Below, piece after piece: positions 37,290 through 49,227 of a stretch of 64,000 bases of DNA. The stretch's first letter is position 1. Every line of letters starts with the position of its first letter. The DNA comes from Chamaecrista fasciculata (lineage: Eukaryota; Streptophyta; Magnoliopsida; Fabales; Fabaceae). Both the position numbers and the translations under genes were made by a program. Location: assembly GCA_003254925.1 (NCBI GenBank), contig QANZ01056315.1, positions 1 to 64,000 of the forward strand, written 5' to 3'. The notes beneath the pieces are model-generated. The model was not told the origin of the DNA. It searched no databases and saw only the letters and a list, made by a program, of their open reading frames with translations.

Positions 37290-38099
37290 CTAGTTAACAA
37301 ATTATGTATGTATATGATGGAGATTTTATGTTTAGATGGGTGAAGTGGCAAGTTATTTGGATTTTAAAAATGTAATCTGAAATTTAATAAATAAAAATTT
37401 TTTTTACCAAAGTGCAATTTTAATTAATCCAACGTCCCTTTATTTTTTTTTTCCTTTTGTTGCAAATTTGCTTCTTCAAGTTTTCCAAAAAATTATTCTT
37501 TGGTTTCAACGATTGAATGTAATCGTATCTTTATCATTTCATTTTCGAATGCGATGAGTTTCAAGTTACATATTGCTTTTAACGCGCATCATTTCTTTGT
37601 TCAGTTAGAGTTTTCAGCAAATAAGATCAAATTGAGCTCCAAAAGTGAGCCACTAATTCTATAATCAAACGATTAAAGTTAGCTATATCTTTGTCATTTC
37701 AAATCTGATTGTGATGAGCTCAGAGTTGTGAGTTACCCTTGATAAGCCCTTAATCATTCCAGTTTGAACCATTAGCAAATGAGATCAAAACAAGTCCAAA
37801 AATGCTTATGGCCCCCAAAAATTAAAAAAATTATGGAAAATACTTTTAGACTCGATTTGACCGCACACATTTGTTAATAGTCCCAACTGAACATAAAAAT
37901 AATTTGTCAAAAGTAACTCTTAGCTCTGAATTCGTTGCAATCGAACATGAAACGAAAGATATATGATCAATTTCGCTTGTTTTTTTTGCTTGGGCCAATA
38001 TAATTTCGCTTATTTAACTATGAAATGAACAATCAACTTTTAAAAGCCAATTAAACTTTATTTACTAATAATCCTAATTAATTATCATTCATCAATCTT
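37290..38099 (+). other. 3' flank of gene C
   Basis: Homologous to the 3' flanks of the other copies, including the GTGAAGTGGCAAG block and the GTAAAGTTAG repeat. Unlike the flanks of A, B and D, it does not continue to an orphan promoter but breaks off near 38099 at LINE-derived sequence. No gene is seen. Confidence 0.5.
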
Positions 38100-38690
38100 A
38101 AGCCGGCCCTAAAACCTCTCCTTTGTGAGAGAAAACCCTCTCCGCCATGAGAGTTTTTCTGAGTGAAACTTTGGGCCGTCGCTGTCTCAACGGCAGTGGC
38201 CCTCCCTTTGGTTATAGAGTTTTGTGGCGACAACGTTCTGAATCAGGGCTCCCATTGCGGCGTTCTGTGGCGGCGAATTTGTACTAGGCATTCCACGACG
38301 ACCTCTTTTTTTAGAACAACCATTGGGGTTGCCTGCCTTCCTGTTTGGAAGGGTTTTTGTCTTTTAGATAACTTTATTTATGTTTCCTATTTTTTAGATG
38401 ATTGTAGCTTTAGTTGGATCCCTAGATCCGCTAACTCGACAGTTGATTATCTTGCCAATTTTTCTAAAACGAGAATGGGTCCTCTTGGATGGGTTGTAAA
38501 CCCCCACCTTCGTTAGTTGATATATCATGTCTAGTGATGGACCCATCCTCGTGCCAGACAAATTGGCAAGACAATCAGTTGCCAAGATAACGGATCTAAG
38601 GATCCAACTATAGGTACAACCATATAAAGAATAGAAAACATAAATAATACTATCTAAAAAAGACAAACACTTCCAATCAAATTTTAGTTT
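38100..38690. mobile_element. LINE debris with an inverted duplication of an RNase H segment
   Basis: 38100-38340 resembles a plant LINE 5' leader (CCTCTCC and GAGAGAAAACC words followed by an ATG). It joins directly to the end of an RNase H domain (CSFSWIPRSANSTVDYLANF, plus strand, about 38345-38515). The same RNase H end follows in reverse (minus strand, about 38520-38680, TYSWILRSVILATDCLANL), making an inverted repeat of about 170 bp. This looks like two rearranged LINE pieces rather than a functional gene. Confidence 0.6.
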
Positions 38691-38720
38691 GGCCCAAGAT
38701 GATTCAAAATTACATTTTAA

Positions 38721-39950
38721 CTAGGTTTTGACCTGTGCGATGCACGGGTAGGTTCAGTTACAAATATATTTTAGAGGGGATTTGTTTGTTTCAGTCACAT
38801 TAATAATAACACTTTAACTTGAACAATTTTTATGTTTCGAACTGTAGATCGTGCATGTCATCAAATCATACTTGTTTGTATGTTCCAAACAATTTTTATT
38901 ATACCTTTATCAGATGGATCACATATATAATTGAAACAGAATAAAAAGGAAAGCAGTTATAGTGCTCTTTATAAAGTTGTTAAGACGATTGCTAATAAAA
39001 CAAAACCATTTGTTAAACTATTAAAACATCTGGCTAGCGTTTTCATATGAATAACTCATATAACATTTTGGAAAACCTCTCTGAACGTTAATTATAAATT
39101 TTTCTACTATCTTCAGCCTTCGATGAGTGTGCAATTAGTATTTTTATGCCTTCTCTAGAACGAACCCTGGAAAGTGCAACATATAATTAACCATGAGTGA
39201 ACAATGGTTTTGGAAGATATAATCCAACGGTTGACAATGGTTGTCCTTGGCTCTTGTTGATTGTCATTGCAATGATAATGTCAACAGTAATTGATGGTGT
39301 TGAAATTTTAGGGAAATCTTCGAATTAGACGGGGTAATCAACATCCTTGCGATCAAAATTATCTGTCCCGCCCACCTACCAGCTAATGTGATAGCTTCAA
39401 TTACATGTTCATCAAGTCTTGACACAATCAATCTTGTATCGTTGCAAAGACCCAATGATTTGTCGATGTTTCTGAGAAACATTACTAGTCCTCAGACCTT
39501 AAGCCTAATTCTATGGTTGGGTAGACCAGACCCTTTAATAAAATTAAGTATTTTTGTCGTATATAGCTCAACCAACATATCACAATTTTCCTCGAATCTA
39601 GAAATATTGTGCGAACTTAGGTACAACTTTTCTTCCCCTAGTATTTGGTCTAGCAGCATCTCGTTTACTTCATGTACATCATCTAGTGTGGGGGCAAGAA
39701 TTGTTTTGTCTCTAAAATATCCTTCATCATGCTATTTTTCACACATATCATCATATATAGAGCTAGCAATAGATTTGATGGGTTGACCTGAATTTTTTAT
39801 GAACATATCGCTTGGCAGTGATATCTCAAATTGTTCATCACTGATGTTAGTGCCAATGTTTCCATCCCCAATATCTAGTAACCACTTTGAAAATCCACTT
39901 ACCTGTTCCACTTCTTAATTTGAGGAGCTTGAATGTAATCTCATGTTTTG
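38721..39950 (-). mobile_element. Helitron 3' end with Pif1-type helicase remnant
   Basis: On the minus strand the region from about 39910 to 39100 resembles the C-terminal part of a Helitron Pif1-like helicase: LLRNIDKSLGLCNDTRLIV, then INKSQGQPLSTVGLYLPKP and YVALSRVRSREGIKILIA. It has stops and shifts. Further along the same strand a hairpin CCCGTGCATCGCACAGG lies about 10 bp before CTAG followed by T (38721-38724), the usual Helitron 3' terminus. The 5' part and the Rep domain are missing. It is a truncated, inactive Helitron. Confidence 0.8.
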
Positions 39951-40299
39951 TGTGAGATTAAACACTTTGAGTTTTAATTTGATTTTTTATTTATAGAAAT
40001 TTTACATTCGAAAAATTAATTTTAGTTTTTTTATTAAATCAATTATTTTTCGTTAGATATATATAAATTTAAAGTAACCTTATAATAAATTATAAGACGT
40101 TAATATAGTCATTAAAAAAAATCAGATCATTTAATGTAAATGATTTAATTTTTTACTTTTACAATTTTTGATGCATATTAAATGCCATTAAACATATGCC
40201 TTAAGGACCATTTTAGATATTCCCATATAAAAAGTGGGGGAAATAGAATTTAATCCTATGTATTAATGATTGACCATTAACTAATTAACTATTCAATAC

Positions 40300-40485
40300 A
40301 CAAAATAATAGTGGGCAATTTAGCACTTACTGCAATCAAACCCTCTCTAATTCTTTCATAGGATCAAATTAATTCCCTCATTAAAATGCAGTTATTACCT
40401 TAATATATAGTGAATCAATGGAAGTCATATTTTTGTTCGATAAATAGCCAAAGGGTTAAGCAAAGAATAAAAACAGTGTCTCAAT
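40300..40485 (+). promoter_or_regulatory. Promoter and 5' leader of neprosin gene D
   Basis: Very close to the gene C promoter: GCAATCAAACC, CATAGGATCAAATTAATTCC, CATTAAAATGCAGTTATTACC, GATAAATAG at 40439-40447 and the AGTGTCTCAAT leader. The AACGCAGTT motif seen in the other copies reads AATGCAGTT here. Confidence 0.55.
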
Positions 40486-43400
40486 ATGATTTCAAAAAAT
40501 AGTTTATTTCTTGCTTTTCTTGTTATTTTCTTGTGCATATGTTTTCTCAGGAATGCCGAGACGAGGGAGATTGACATAAGTGGTATCTCCGACCAAGAAA
40601 ATTTGGAGTTGGAAAGGCAACTCAAAATGCTGAATAAACATCCTGTTGCAACTTTTCAGGTAAATACATAGAATAAATTAATAATTTGATCTTTAAAATA
40701 CTACTAAGCTGATAACTCAATTTTTGAAAAGATTGAAAAATCAAAACGGTATACTAATTATTCCATTTTATGGATTAAATGGTATACTATTTTAATCTTT
40801 AAGGAACCAAAGAATATATTATTATAGTTTTTCAAGGATCAAGATGAGCTCGGTAATTTTTCAAGAATCAAATTATTAGTTTAATTAATATATATATATA
40901 TACTATCCAAATTGTTCAAATAAAACTAAGCTTGGATATCAAAATCACAAAGACATATATATTTAAATCACCAAGACATATATTTATCGTTTATTTGATT
41001 AGTTAATTAGTCTTTGAAAAAAATACGTAATTCATCTATTGACAAATATATATTTTATACTATTTTATTTTTTCTATATCTATTTTGAAGACCAAGGCAG
41101 GAGTTACAATAGACTGCATCAAAATCAATGAGCAGCCATCACTGGATCACCCTTTATTGAAGAATCATAAAATTCAGGTTTTAAATTTAATTCGTCAAAT
41201 TGAAAATTGATTACTTTTGGCAGCTTCTAACACCTAATTGTGTATATGTATAGATGGAACCCAAATCAATTCCAAAAGGAGCATATAAAGAGCCAGCTAA
41301 TAAGAAGCAGGATGGTTCAAAAAGGGCATTATGTCCTATTGGCACAGTTCCAATAAGAAGAACTACAAAGCAAGACTTGATTATTGCAAAATCCTTACAT
41401 AAAGGAATGTCTAATGGCCCTAATTCTATCTTTTATCATGATCAGAAGGTAATCCATTGATCAATTAATTAATAAGTTGTTGATCTATAATACATAAACA
41501 ACCTTTCTTTTTAACCACAACCTTTTAATTTAGATTTTCAAATAATTAGTTATGCTGAATTTGGTTTGTTTAATTTAGGTTGTACAAGTAATGATGAAAT
41601 TTATTCCCGAGAGATATTATGGAGTTGAAGCATATATATCAATTGACGCTAAATTAACGTTGGCAAGGGAGCAATTAAGTTCATCAAACTTGTGGATCCA
41701 AAGTGGGGGGCCCAATGATCTCAACATGATTTCAGCTGGAATAATGGTAAGATAATGAATTTGTATCATTTCCATAGTGCAAAAAACCGGACCGGTCATC
41801 AAACCGGTGAAAGGCTCGGGTCACTAGTTTAACCGGTTGAGCCGGTTTACTTAAAAAATACATTTTCAAATATACATATTCATTAAATACACATTAATAT
41901 ATTGCAATAATTTAAATATAAAGTAAATATTAAACACTTTAGTACCTTTGGAGCTATTTTGTAATTTTAACTATAACAAGTTTTGTAAAAATTACATATT
42001 GACCCCAAATTTTTTTTAAAGTTTTCATTTTAGTCCATCTATAATATGTATCCAGGGACTAATTTGTAATTTTTTGAAAATTTTTTGGGGTCAATATGTA
42101 ATTTTGCAAACTTTGGCGGGTCAAACCGGTTCACGGTTCGCCGGTTCATCGGTGAGTCACCGGTTCAACTGCAATCCGGTATTTTTATTTCTCCGGACCG
42201 GCCTGGGCTCCGATTCACCGATCGGACCGCCCGGTCCGGTCCGATTTTTAATACTATGATCATTTCTAATGCTAGTGCACAAAGACAAAGATACAATTAA
42301 AGGCAGAAAGGATCAAATGTGTGAAAAAGTGATGTCATGAAAAATTTAATCTACCTTGTTAACTTGTATATATTATGATAATTGTGAATATGTATCGGAC
42401 TATATATATACATCATGAATATTTATTTGTGTCACCGATCATGTAGTTTTCTGAAATACTCAACGGTGATGATGATCAAGAACCTCATTTATTTGGGCAA
42501 TGGACTGTAAGTATATATTTAATTAATTAGTGTGTGAAATTTTTTTATGATTTTTTTTTTGAATTTTCAATAGTATGATATAACATTTTTTTTTTTGGTT
42601 TATTTGGACTTTTATTATTAGAACGATGGGTTTAAAACAGGTTGCTATAATCAGTTATGCCAAGGCTTTGTGCAAATCGACAGACAAGTGCACCCTGGGT
42701 CTCTACTTACCCCTGATGACCTATTATATTTACAAAATGTTTCGTTAGTTCGTATATTTCAGGTAATGAATAAACTAATAAAGAATTGTTCAAATATTAA
42801 CATTGATCCTAAAAGTATAAGGTAGATTTCAAATTGTTCCTAAATATTTTAATAATAGTTCACTTTTGGTCCCAAACTATTAAATATATTCATATCTATC
42901 TTATTTCAAATTATAATGCCACGAGTCCAAAACCACAAGTTACTTTTGACAAATTCTTTTTTTATTTAGATGAAACCGTTAGCAAATGGCATCAAATTGA
43001 ATCTTAAAAGTGGATTGTTTACTTATGGGTGAACGAGTAAAATTGACTATATCTCTCTCGTTAGAAATTATATATGTTATTGCTGAGGAGTTGTTTTTTA
43101 TCCATTTAAGATAAGGCCAAATCGTGCTCTTTAGGTGGTATTGGGATCGAAAGTGAACAATTCTAGAAACATGTGCGAGACTAATTAATTATAAACGAAC
43201 AAAATATTTAAGATCAATTTAAAGTTTATCTCGTATTTTCAGGACCAACATGAGTATATGTGTTAAAGCGCCCTTTATTTCATCCTCAAACTTTATATCA
43301 ATTGTTAATCTTATCCCTAATAGAATAATATTATGCAGGATGGTCCAAATGGGCGTTGGTGGCTGGTTGTTAAATCCACAAATGTAGGGTATTGGCCAAG

Positions 43401-43758
43401 TGAGTTGTTCCCATACATGACAAATGGTTCGAACCATGTGGGTGGAGGAGGAGCCACCAAAAAAACTTGGAACCAAATTACTAAAGATCCATGGCCTCCA
43501 ATGGGGAATGGCTATAAGCCTCCAATGGTGAATGGCATTAAGTCTGGAGAAGTCTTCTTCTTTTCATCCTTCTTGTATGATTTTCGTTGGTTTGATCACT
43601 CTCTAGGTAGTCGATTTCCTGAGGACAATTTTGTTGATGATATTGTTGATTCTCCCAATTGCTATGGCTTGTTTCATCTCAAGAGACAAGAAGAACAAGA
43701 AGAACAAGAAGACCATTATACCTTTACTTTTGGAGGTCCCGGAGGAAAAAATTGCTAA
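40486..43758 (+). CDS. Neprosin-family secreted protein, copy D (7 exons, 414 aa)
   Basis: Exons 40486-40659, 41091-41177, 41254-41448, 41579-41746, 42447-42506, 42622-42762 and 43339-43758, all phase 0, give 414 residues with signal peptide, activation peptide and neprosin domain. It is nearest to copy C in exons 4-7. Exon 7 is the longest of the array: a small internal duplication (PPMGNGYK followed by PPMVNGIK) and an acidic run EEQEEQED before the C-terminal FGGPGGKNC. Intron 4 contains a hAT MITE. The catalytic-glutamate positions read S (NMISAG) and G (HVGGGG). No break is visible. Confidence 0.87.
41773..42258. mobile_element. hAT-type MITE in intron 4 of gene D
   Basis: 486 bp with ends CATAGTGCAAAAAACCGG and the inverse of CATAGTATTAAAAATCGG, and subterminal ACCGGTTC/GGACCGG motifs. 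A perfect 8-bp duplication ATCATTTC flanks it (41765-41772 and 42259-42266). The uninterrupted target is seen in gene C. No coding capacity. Confidence 0.9.
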
Positions 43759-44749
43759 CTAATTAACAAATTATGTATCCATATATGATGGAGATTTTAT
43801 TTTTAGATGGGTGAAGTGGCAAGTTATTTGGATTTTAAAAATGTAATCTGAAATTTAATAAATATAAATAATTTACCAAAGTACAATTTTAATCTCTTAT
43901 CTTTGAAGAATGTTACATTGCTTTAATCTAACCCTTTATCCTTTTTTTCCTTTTGTTGCAAATTTGATTATTTTTAAGTTTTTAAAAAGTTTCACTTTTT
44001 TATTACAACGATTGAATGTGGTTATATCTATCTCATTTTATGTTCGAATATGATGAGTCTCAAGTTACATATAGCTTTTATAACACATCGTTTCTTTGTT
44101 CAATTGGAGCTTTCAAGAAATAATAAGGTCAAATTAATTAGCTCCAAAAGTGAGCCGCTTATTTTATAGTTAAACAAGTAAAGTTAGTTATATTTTTCTG
44201 TTTCAAGACTGATTGTTATGAGTTCTGAACTAGGAGTTACTCTTGACAAGTCCTTAATTGGTCTAGTTGAAACCGTTAGCAAATGAGATCAAAGTAGACC
44301 TAAAATTGGTTCTGGCCCCCAAAAATGAAAAAAAAATTATGAAAAAAATACTTCTATACTCAATTTCACATTGTTAACGATCCCAACCAGATATAAAAAT
44401 TATTTGTCAATAGTAACTCATAATTCTGAATTCATCACAATCGGACATTAAATAAAGATATATGATCAATTCACTTATTTAACTATGAAATAAACGATCC
44501 ACTTTTAAAACTCAATTAAACCTTATTTAGTAACCGCTCCAATTAAACAAAAAGAATACATATGGCAAGTACTCCCATACTAAATGTACTAAGAAAAATT
44601 TATTTATAAGGGCAAGAAAACATCAAGTAATTTTATATATAGAAAAAGAATAAATAATTTAGATATATAAAAAGTGAAAAAAAAATAATATAATCAGATT
44701 CATTAATGATCATTATTAACTAACTATTTATTAAAAAAAACTAATAGCA
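43759..44749 (+). other. 3' flank of gene D
   Basis: Matches the 3' flanks of A, B, C and F, including the GATGGAGATTTTATTTTTAG block and the GTAAAGTTAG repeat, and leads to the orphan promoter of dead copy E. No gene is seen. Confidence 0.5.
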
Positions 44750-44874
44750 GACGTTACGTTTCAGCCTTTATTGCAATTAAACCTTTTCACAGGGTCAAAT
44801 TAACTACCTCGTTAAAACGCAGTGGTTATCTAAGCCATTTTTGTTCGATAAATAACCACAAAGTATATTTTTAA
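44750..44874 (+). promoter_or_regulatory. Orphan promoter of dead neprosin copy E
   Basis: GCAATTAAACC, CACAGGGTCAAATTAACTACC, GTTAAAACGCAGTGGTTA and GATAAATAACCACAAAG, the same subtype as the orphan promoters at 15541 and 29429. It ends at the inverted-repeat element at 44875, beyond which neprosin homology resumes in intron 6. Confidence 0.6.
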
Positions 44875-45577
44875 GGTATAGTTTGGTACACGGATTAAAA
44901 AAATAGTCTTGGAATTAAAAGCTCCAGCATAGACTAATTATGTGTTTGGTACGTGGATTAAAAAATTAGTCCTGACAATATTGTATTCCTAGGAGATCGA
45001 GTAGCATAATTTCTTAAAATAGTTATTTTCAATCCGGATGAGATTATTTTGGTCCACCTATAATGACTAATTTACCCTCATTAAACTTAGTTAATTAAAT
45101 TTTGTTCTACAAACTCTTTCCATCTCTCATCTAATTTTATTCTCCTTGTCAAACCTAACTAATTAAGTTTTGGACTTTGACAATTATAGTTATATTTTGA
45201 TGGATGATTTTTTTAGTCTATTTTTTAATTTTAAGAATTTTGACATTATGTTTTGAAATCGTATTTTCTTGATAAATCATCAATGATGTAAAAACGAAAA
45301 AAAAAATTTCAATGTATTCTTATTAATTGTTTTGGAGAATTTTTTGCATTTGATAAGTTATTATTTGAGAATAAAAAGTCAAGGGCATATTTTGAAAAAT
45401 ATCAATATTCCCTATATTATCAAAGTTGAACCAAACACAAGATTGTAATATTCATAGGAATATTGCAAAATAATCCCATAACTATTTTAATTAACTTATC
45501 CAAAAAGATATTTCTATATTCATGAGAATTATATATAATTCCCGGGAATATAAAAGTATCTGTGTACCAAACGCCCC
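44875..45577. mobile_element. Inverted-repeat DNA element inside dead copy E
   Basis: Ends GGTATAGTTTGGTACAC and the inverse of GGGGCGTTTGGTACAC. Subterminal TTTGGTACG and CCAAACAC words repeat. No coding sequence. The ends resemble Tourist/Harbinger-like or hAT-like MITEs, but no target duplication can be read because the flanks come from different parts of the neprosin gene. Confidence 0.55.
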
Positions 45578-46329
45578 TCAAGAGTATAAGGTAGATTTCA
45601 AATTTGTTCCTATATATTTTAATAATAATTTACTTTTGGTCTCAAAATATTAAATATAATCATATTTCTCTTATTTCAAATTTTAATGCCACGAGTCCAA
45701 AACCACATCTTGCTTTTGACGACTTCTTTTTTTATTTAGATGAGACGTTAGTAAATGAAATCAAATTGAATCTTGAAAGTGGGTATTTTATTTATGGGTG
45801 AACTAGTAAAATTGACTATATTTCTCTCGTTCCACATCTAAACATGCAACAAGTTTGAAATTATATGTTATTGTTGAGGAGTTGTTTCTTTACCTAGTTA
45901 ATTAGGACCATTAACAAATAAGGTCAAATCGTGCTCTTTATGTGGTATTTGGATCGAAAGTGAACAATTCTAGAAACATGTGGGAGACTAATTAATTAGA
46001 AACAAACAAAATATTTAAAACCATTTTGAAGTTTATCTCATTTTTTGAGGACCAATATGAGTATATATATGTAAAAGCACCCTTTATTTCATATGCAAAC
46101 TTTATATCAATTGTCAATCTCATCCCTAATATAATAATATTATGCAGGATGATCCAAATGGGTGTTGGTGGCTGACGGTTAAATCCACATATGTAGGGTA
46201 TTGGCCAAGTGAGTTGTTCCCATAAATGAGATTGTTGATTTTCCCAATTGCTATGGCTTGTTTAATCTCAAGAGACAAGAAGACCGTTGTAACTTTGCTT
46301 TTGGAGGTCCCGGAGGAAATGATTGCTAA
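45578..46329 (+). pseudogene. Neprosin pseudogene, copy E (intron 6 and deleted exon 7)
   Basis: 45578-46147 is intron 6 sequence. 46148-46329 is exon 7 with about 200 bp missing. It starts DDPNGCWWLTVKSTYVGYWPSELFP and then jumps to the region of IVDFPNCYGL, with the frame lost. The join falls at ATGAG, which in intact copies occurs at both deletion edges (CATACATGAG and GTTGATGAG), so the deletion used short homology. Exons 1-6 are absent. The start of a separate promoter remnant is at 44750. Closest to copies C, D and F. Confidence 0.88.
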
Positions 46330-46634
46330 CTAATTAACAAATTATATATGTATCCATATCTATTTTTAGTCACTTATCTTTGGAGTAGATCGTATTTATC
46401 CAACTTTTTATCTTTTTTTTTTCTTTTTGCAAATTTAATTCACTAAGTTTTTTAAAAGTTTCACTAACTGGTTTCAACAATTGATTGTGGTCGTATCTCT
46501 CGCGTTTTATGTTTGAATGCGATAAGTCCCGAGTTACATATTGCTTTTGACGCATCATTTCTTTATTCATTTGGAGTTTTCAGCAAACAATGTCAATTAG
46601 ACTCTGAAAGTGAACCACTTATTTTATAATCAAA
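46330..46634 (+). other. 3' flank of dead copy E
   Basis: Continues the shared 3' flank up to the GTAAAGTT motif, where the element at 46635 interrupts it; the flank resumes after 48785 with ATATCTCTCTCATTTCATC. No gene is seen. Confidence 0.45.
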
Positions 46635-48402
46635 CGAGTAAAGTTTAACCTGGAAACCAAATCATCTCATCCAAACTCAACTTAGATGTTGAGATGAGAT
46701 GATGTTGTAGTGAAATGCGATGAAAATGATGTATTGATGTTTGGATGATTTGAGAGAAAATGATGTTAATTAAATAGGGTGTGAAATTATATAAAAGAGT
46801 ATGTAATGATTGTGGTTGGTTAAAATAGGTTTATGGATTTTTTTGACTTGTATAGGGGTATAAATGGTAAAAACTAATGAAATGAGATGAGATGATAGGT
46901 GTTTGGTTGTGGTTTGAATGAAATGATATTGAGATGAGATAATATTGGAAAACATGAGGATGATATATTTTTGGATGATGGTTTTTGGTCCATCATTGGA
47001 TGAGATGATGGGCCAAAATGAAAATAACTTTAAAATTATTTTAAGAATACAATAAGGTCCATAAATTTGTATCAGTCTAATGAATCGCTCCCTAAGATGT
47101 GTATATGATAATCGGGGCCCGTAGGAAATTGCAACCATCAATAATCGTGTATATTTCTAAAATTCAACGACAAAAAAATAACAAACAATAGCTTGGGGAC
47201 CAGAATGCAAATAACATGAACATTATTGTAAATGTACAATTTGGTCCATAACTTTGTATGGATCCAATGAATCGGTCCTTAAAATGTGTAAATTATAACT
47301 CGGGTCCTATAAAATCGCAATTAGCAATTATCCGGTCTATTTCTCCTACTCTAGTACACAAAAAAAAAAAAACAAATTGAACAACTATTAGCGGACCAAG
47401 ATGCAACTAATCTCGTAGTCTGATAAACAAAAAAAAACCAGCAATAGTTTTATTACCGAAACGAAACTAATCCCATAGTTTAAAGACTAGTTTGGCAACA
47501 ATGCCAACAAATGGGAAGATAAAAAATTATTTTAACTCTTTTAAATTAAAAAAAAGTAGGGATTGAATTGTACAATAGTGAAAAAAATATAGGAATGTTG
47601 CAGTTTGGACCCAAAAACTAACATAACAAAATTTTCGTGGACCAAAATGCAACTCAGCTCGTAGTTTGAGTAAAAAATCTAACCAAAAATAGTTTTATGA
47701 CCGAAATGAATTGATCTCATAGTTTGAGGACCAGATTTCCAACAAAAGTGAATATAATTACTTTTTTCAATTTTTTATTTTATTTTTTTAAAAAACGAAA
47801 TAACGGGACTAGAAGAAGATTGAACCTTAAAAAAAATTTTGGATTCAATTATATATTTTACTCAAATAAACAAAACAACATTAGGACAAAAAAAAAAACA
47901 AAACAACATTGCGATTTTTTGGCTACCCATGATTCAAACCTAAAAAAATAACACACATGTGGAAACTTGTGTATATATTTTCCTACCAAAAAAATAACTA
48001 TTATTTCTCTATTATCCATAACGTATAATCATCGGATGATTTTGAACACGAATATAGAACAAAAAATAGTTTTAGGACCAAAATGAAACTAATTGCATAA
48101 TTTGAGAAAAAAAAACTAAACAAAAAGTAGTTTTAGTAGCCAAAGAAACTGAGCTCATAATTTGAGAACCAAAATGCCTATAAAAGTGAAAATAATTAAT
48201 TTTTTCCTTTTTTTTTAAAATGCAGCCAAGAGAATAGAAGAAGATTGTAATTTAAAAAATAATTTAGGGATTCAATTGCATATTTTACTCAAAACAAATA
48301 GCAAAATATTGGGACTAAAAAATAACAACATTGCAAATGAACACAAATAATTTTTGTTTTATTAAATTAATATAAATTATATATATAATATATATAATAA
48401 TA

Positions 48403-48442
<40 letters not shown>

Positions 48443-48785
48443 GGGTGTGTGTGAGAGTGAAAAAGAGAAAAAAAAATTATAAGAAATAATAGAGAGAGAG
48501 AGAGAAAATTATAAATGTAATAAATGAAGGTATATAAAATTACTATTTTGCCTTTTTTTTATATTTGTATTAGAGTATAGGTAATTATCGGTATATGAGT
48601 AAGGATAGTTTAGTAATTATAAGAGAAAATGAGATGATGTTGTGAATGAGATGAGATGAGATGATATGATATGAGAGGTCCAACCAAAAGCCAAAGAGTA
48701 CTCTTCATCCAATACTACTGTTCATCCAATTCTAAAATAAGATGATGTTTGAATGAAATGAAAAGATATTGGAGAAGTACCCAAA
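46635..48785. mobile_element. Non-autonomous DNA element with GATGAGATGATG repeats
   Basis: A 2.15-kb insertion in the 3' flank of copy E. Both end regions are crowded with GATGAGATGATG words and their inverse (ATCATCTCATC). Near the left end it shares TAATGATTGTGGTTGG and GTATAGGGGTATAAATGG with the Harbinger element at 57676, which suggests a distant relative. The middle (47040-48350) has loose repeats of GGACCAAAATGCAACT and TAATCTCGTAGTTTG, poly(A) runs and AT/GA microsatellites (48405-48505). No transposase was seen. Exact ends are approximate. Confidence 0.55.
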
Positions 48786-49080
48786 CAAGTATATCTCTCT
48801 CATTTCATCTAGATTACCATAAGCAAATTAAGGTCAGTATTCTTAACTATTATTCTAATTGGTCGAGATGCAATACCAAAAGAAGTTTTTATAAAAATAA
48901 TATAAGGCAAAATATAAAAGGAAATATAAACCTTTTTATTTTCTTTGAACCAAAGGATCTAAGATTTCTAAAAAAAATTTCCTATATTGATTATTCACTA
49001 GAGTGAGGCCACCACGTTTTTCAAACTTTACTACTCTTTCTTTTCAACTTTAATTTACTTTCTCACCATGAATTTCATGA
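48786..49080 (+). other. 3' flank of copy E, continued
   Basis: AT-rich sequence between the element at 46635 and the promoter remnant at 49081. The first 40 bp match the shared 3' flank. No gene or RNA is recognised in the rest. Confidence 0.35.
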
Positions 49081-49157
49081 AGTTTGTCCGAATTGACTCC
49101 CTCGTGCATTATTGGAAGCTATTTTTGTTTCATAAATAGCCACAAATAGAGTAATAG
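49081..49157 (+). promoter_or_regulatory. Promoter remnant of dead neprosin copy F
   Basis: Short match to the neprosin promoter: ATTGACTCCCTCGT, then ATTGGAAGCTATTTTTGTTT and CATAAATAGCCACAAA. The rest of the 5' half of the gene is missing and is replaced by unrelated DNA up to about 51600, where intron 4 sequence begins. Confidence 0.5.
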
Positions 49158-49227
49158 ATCTGCTCATGGGCTAAGTATCGACTACTTAAGCTTAGATTTA
49201 TGAGCTTTTATGTAAATGGGCTTAGAC

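Noticed and set aside
39388-39786. 132-residue plus-strand frame
   Set aside because: Antisense shadow of the Helitron helicase remnant on the minus strand.
41773-42258. Promoter or enhancer in intron 4 of gene D
   Set aside because: The GC-richer segment is fully explained as a hAT MITE with an exact 8-bp duplication.
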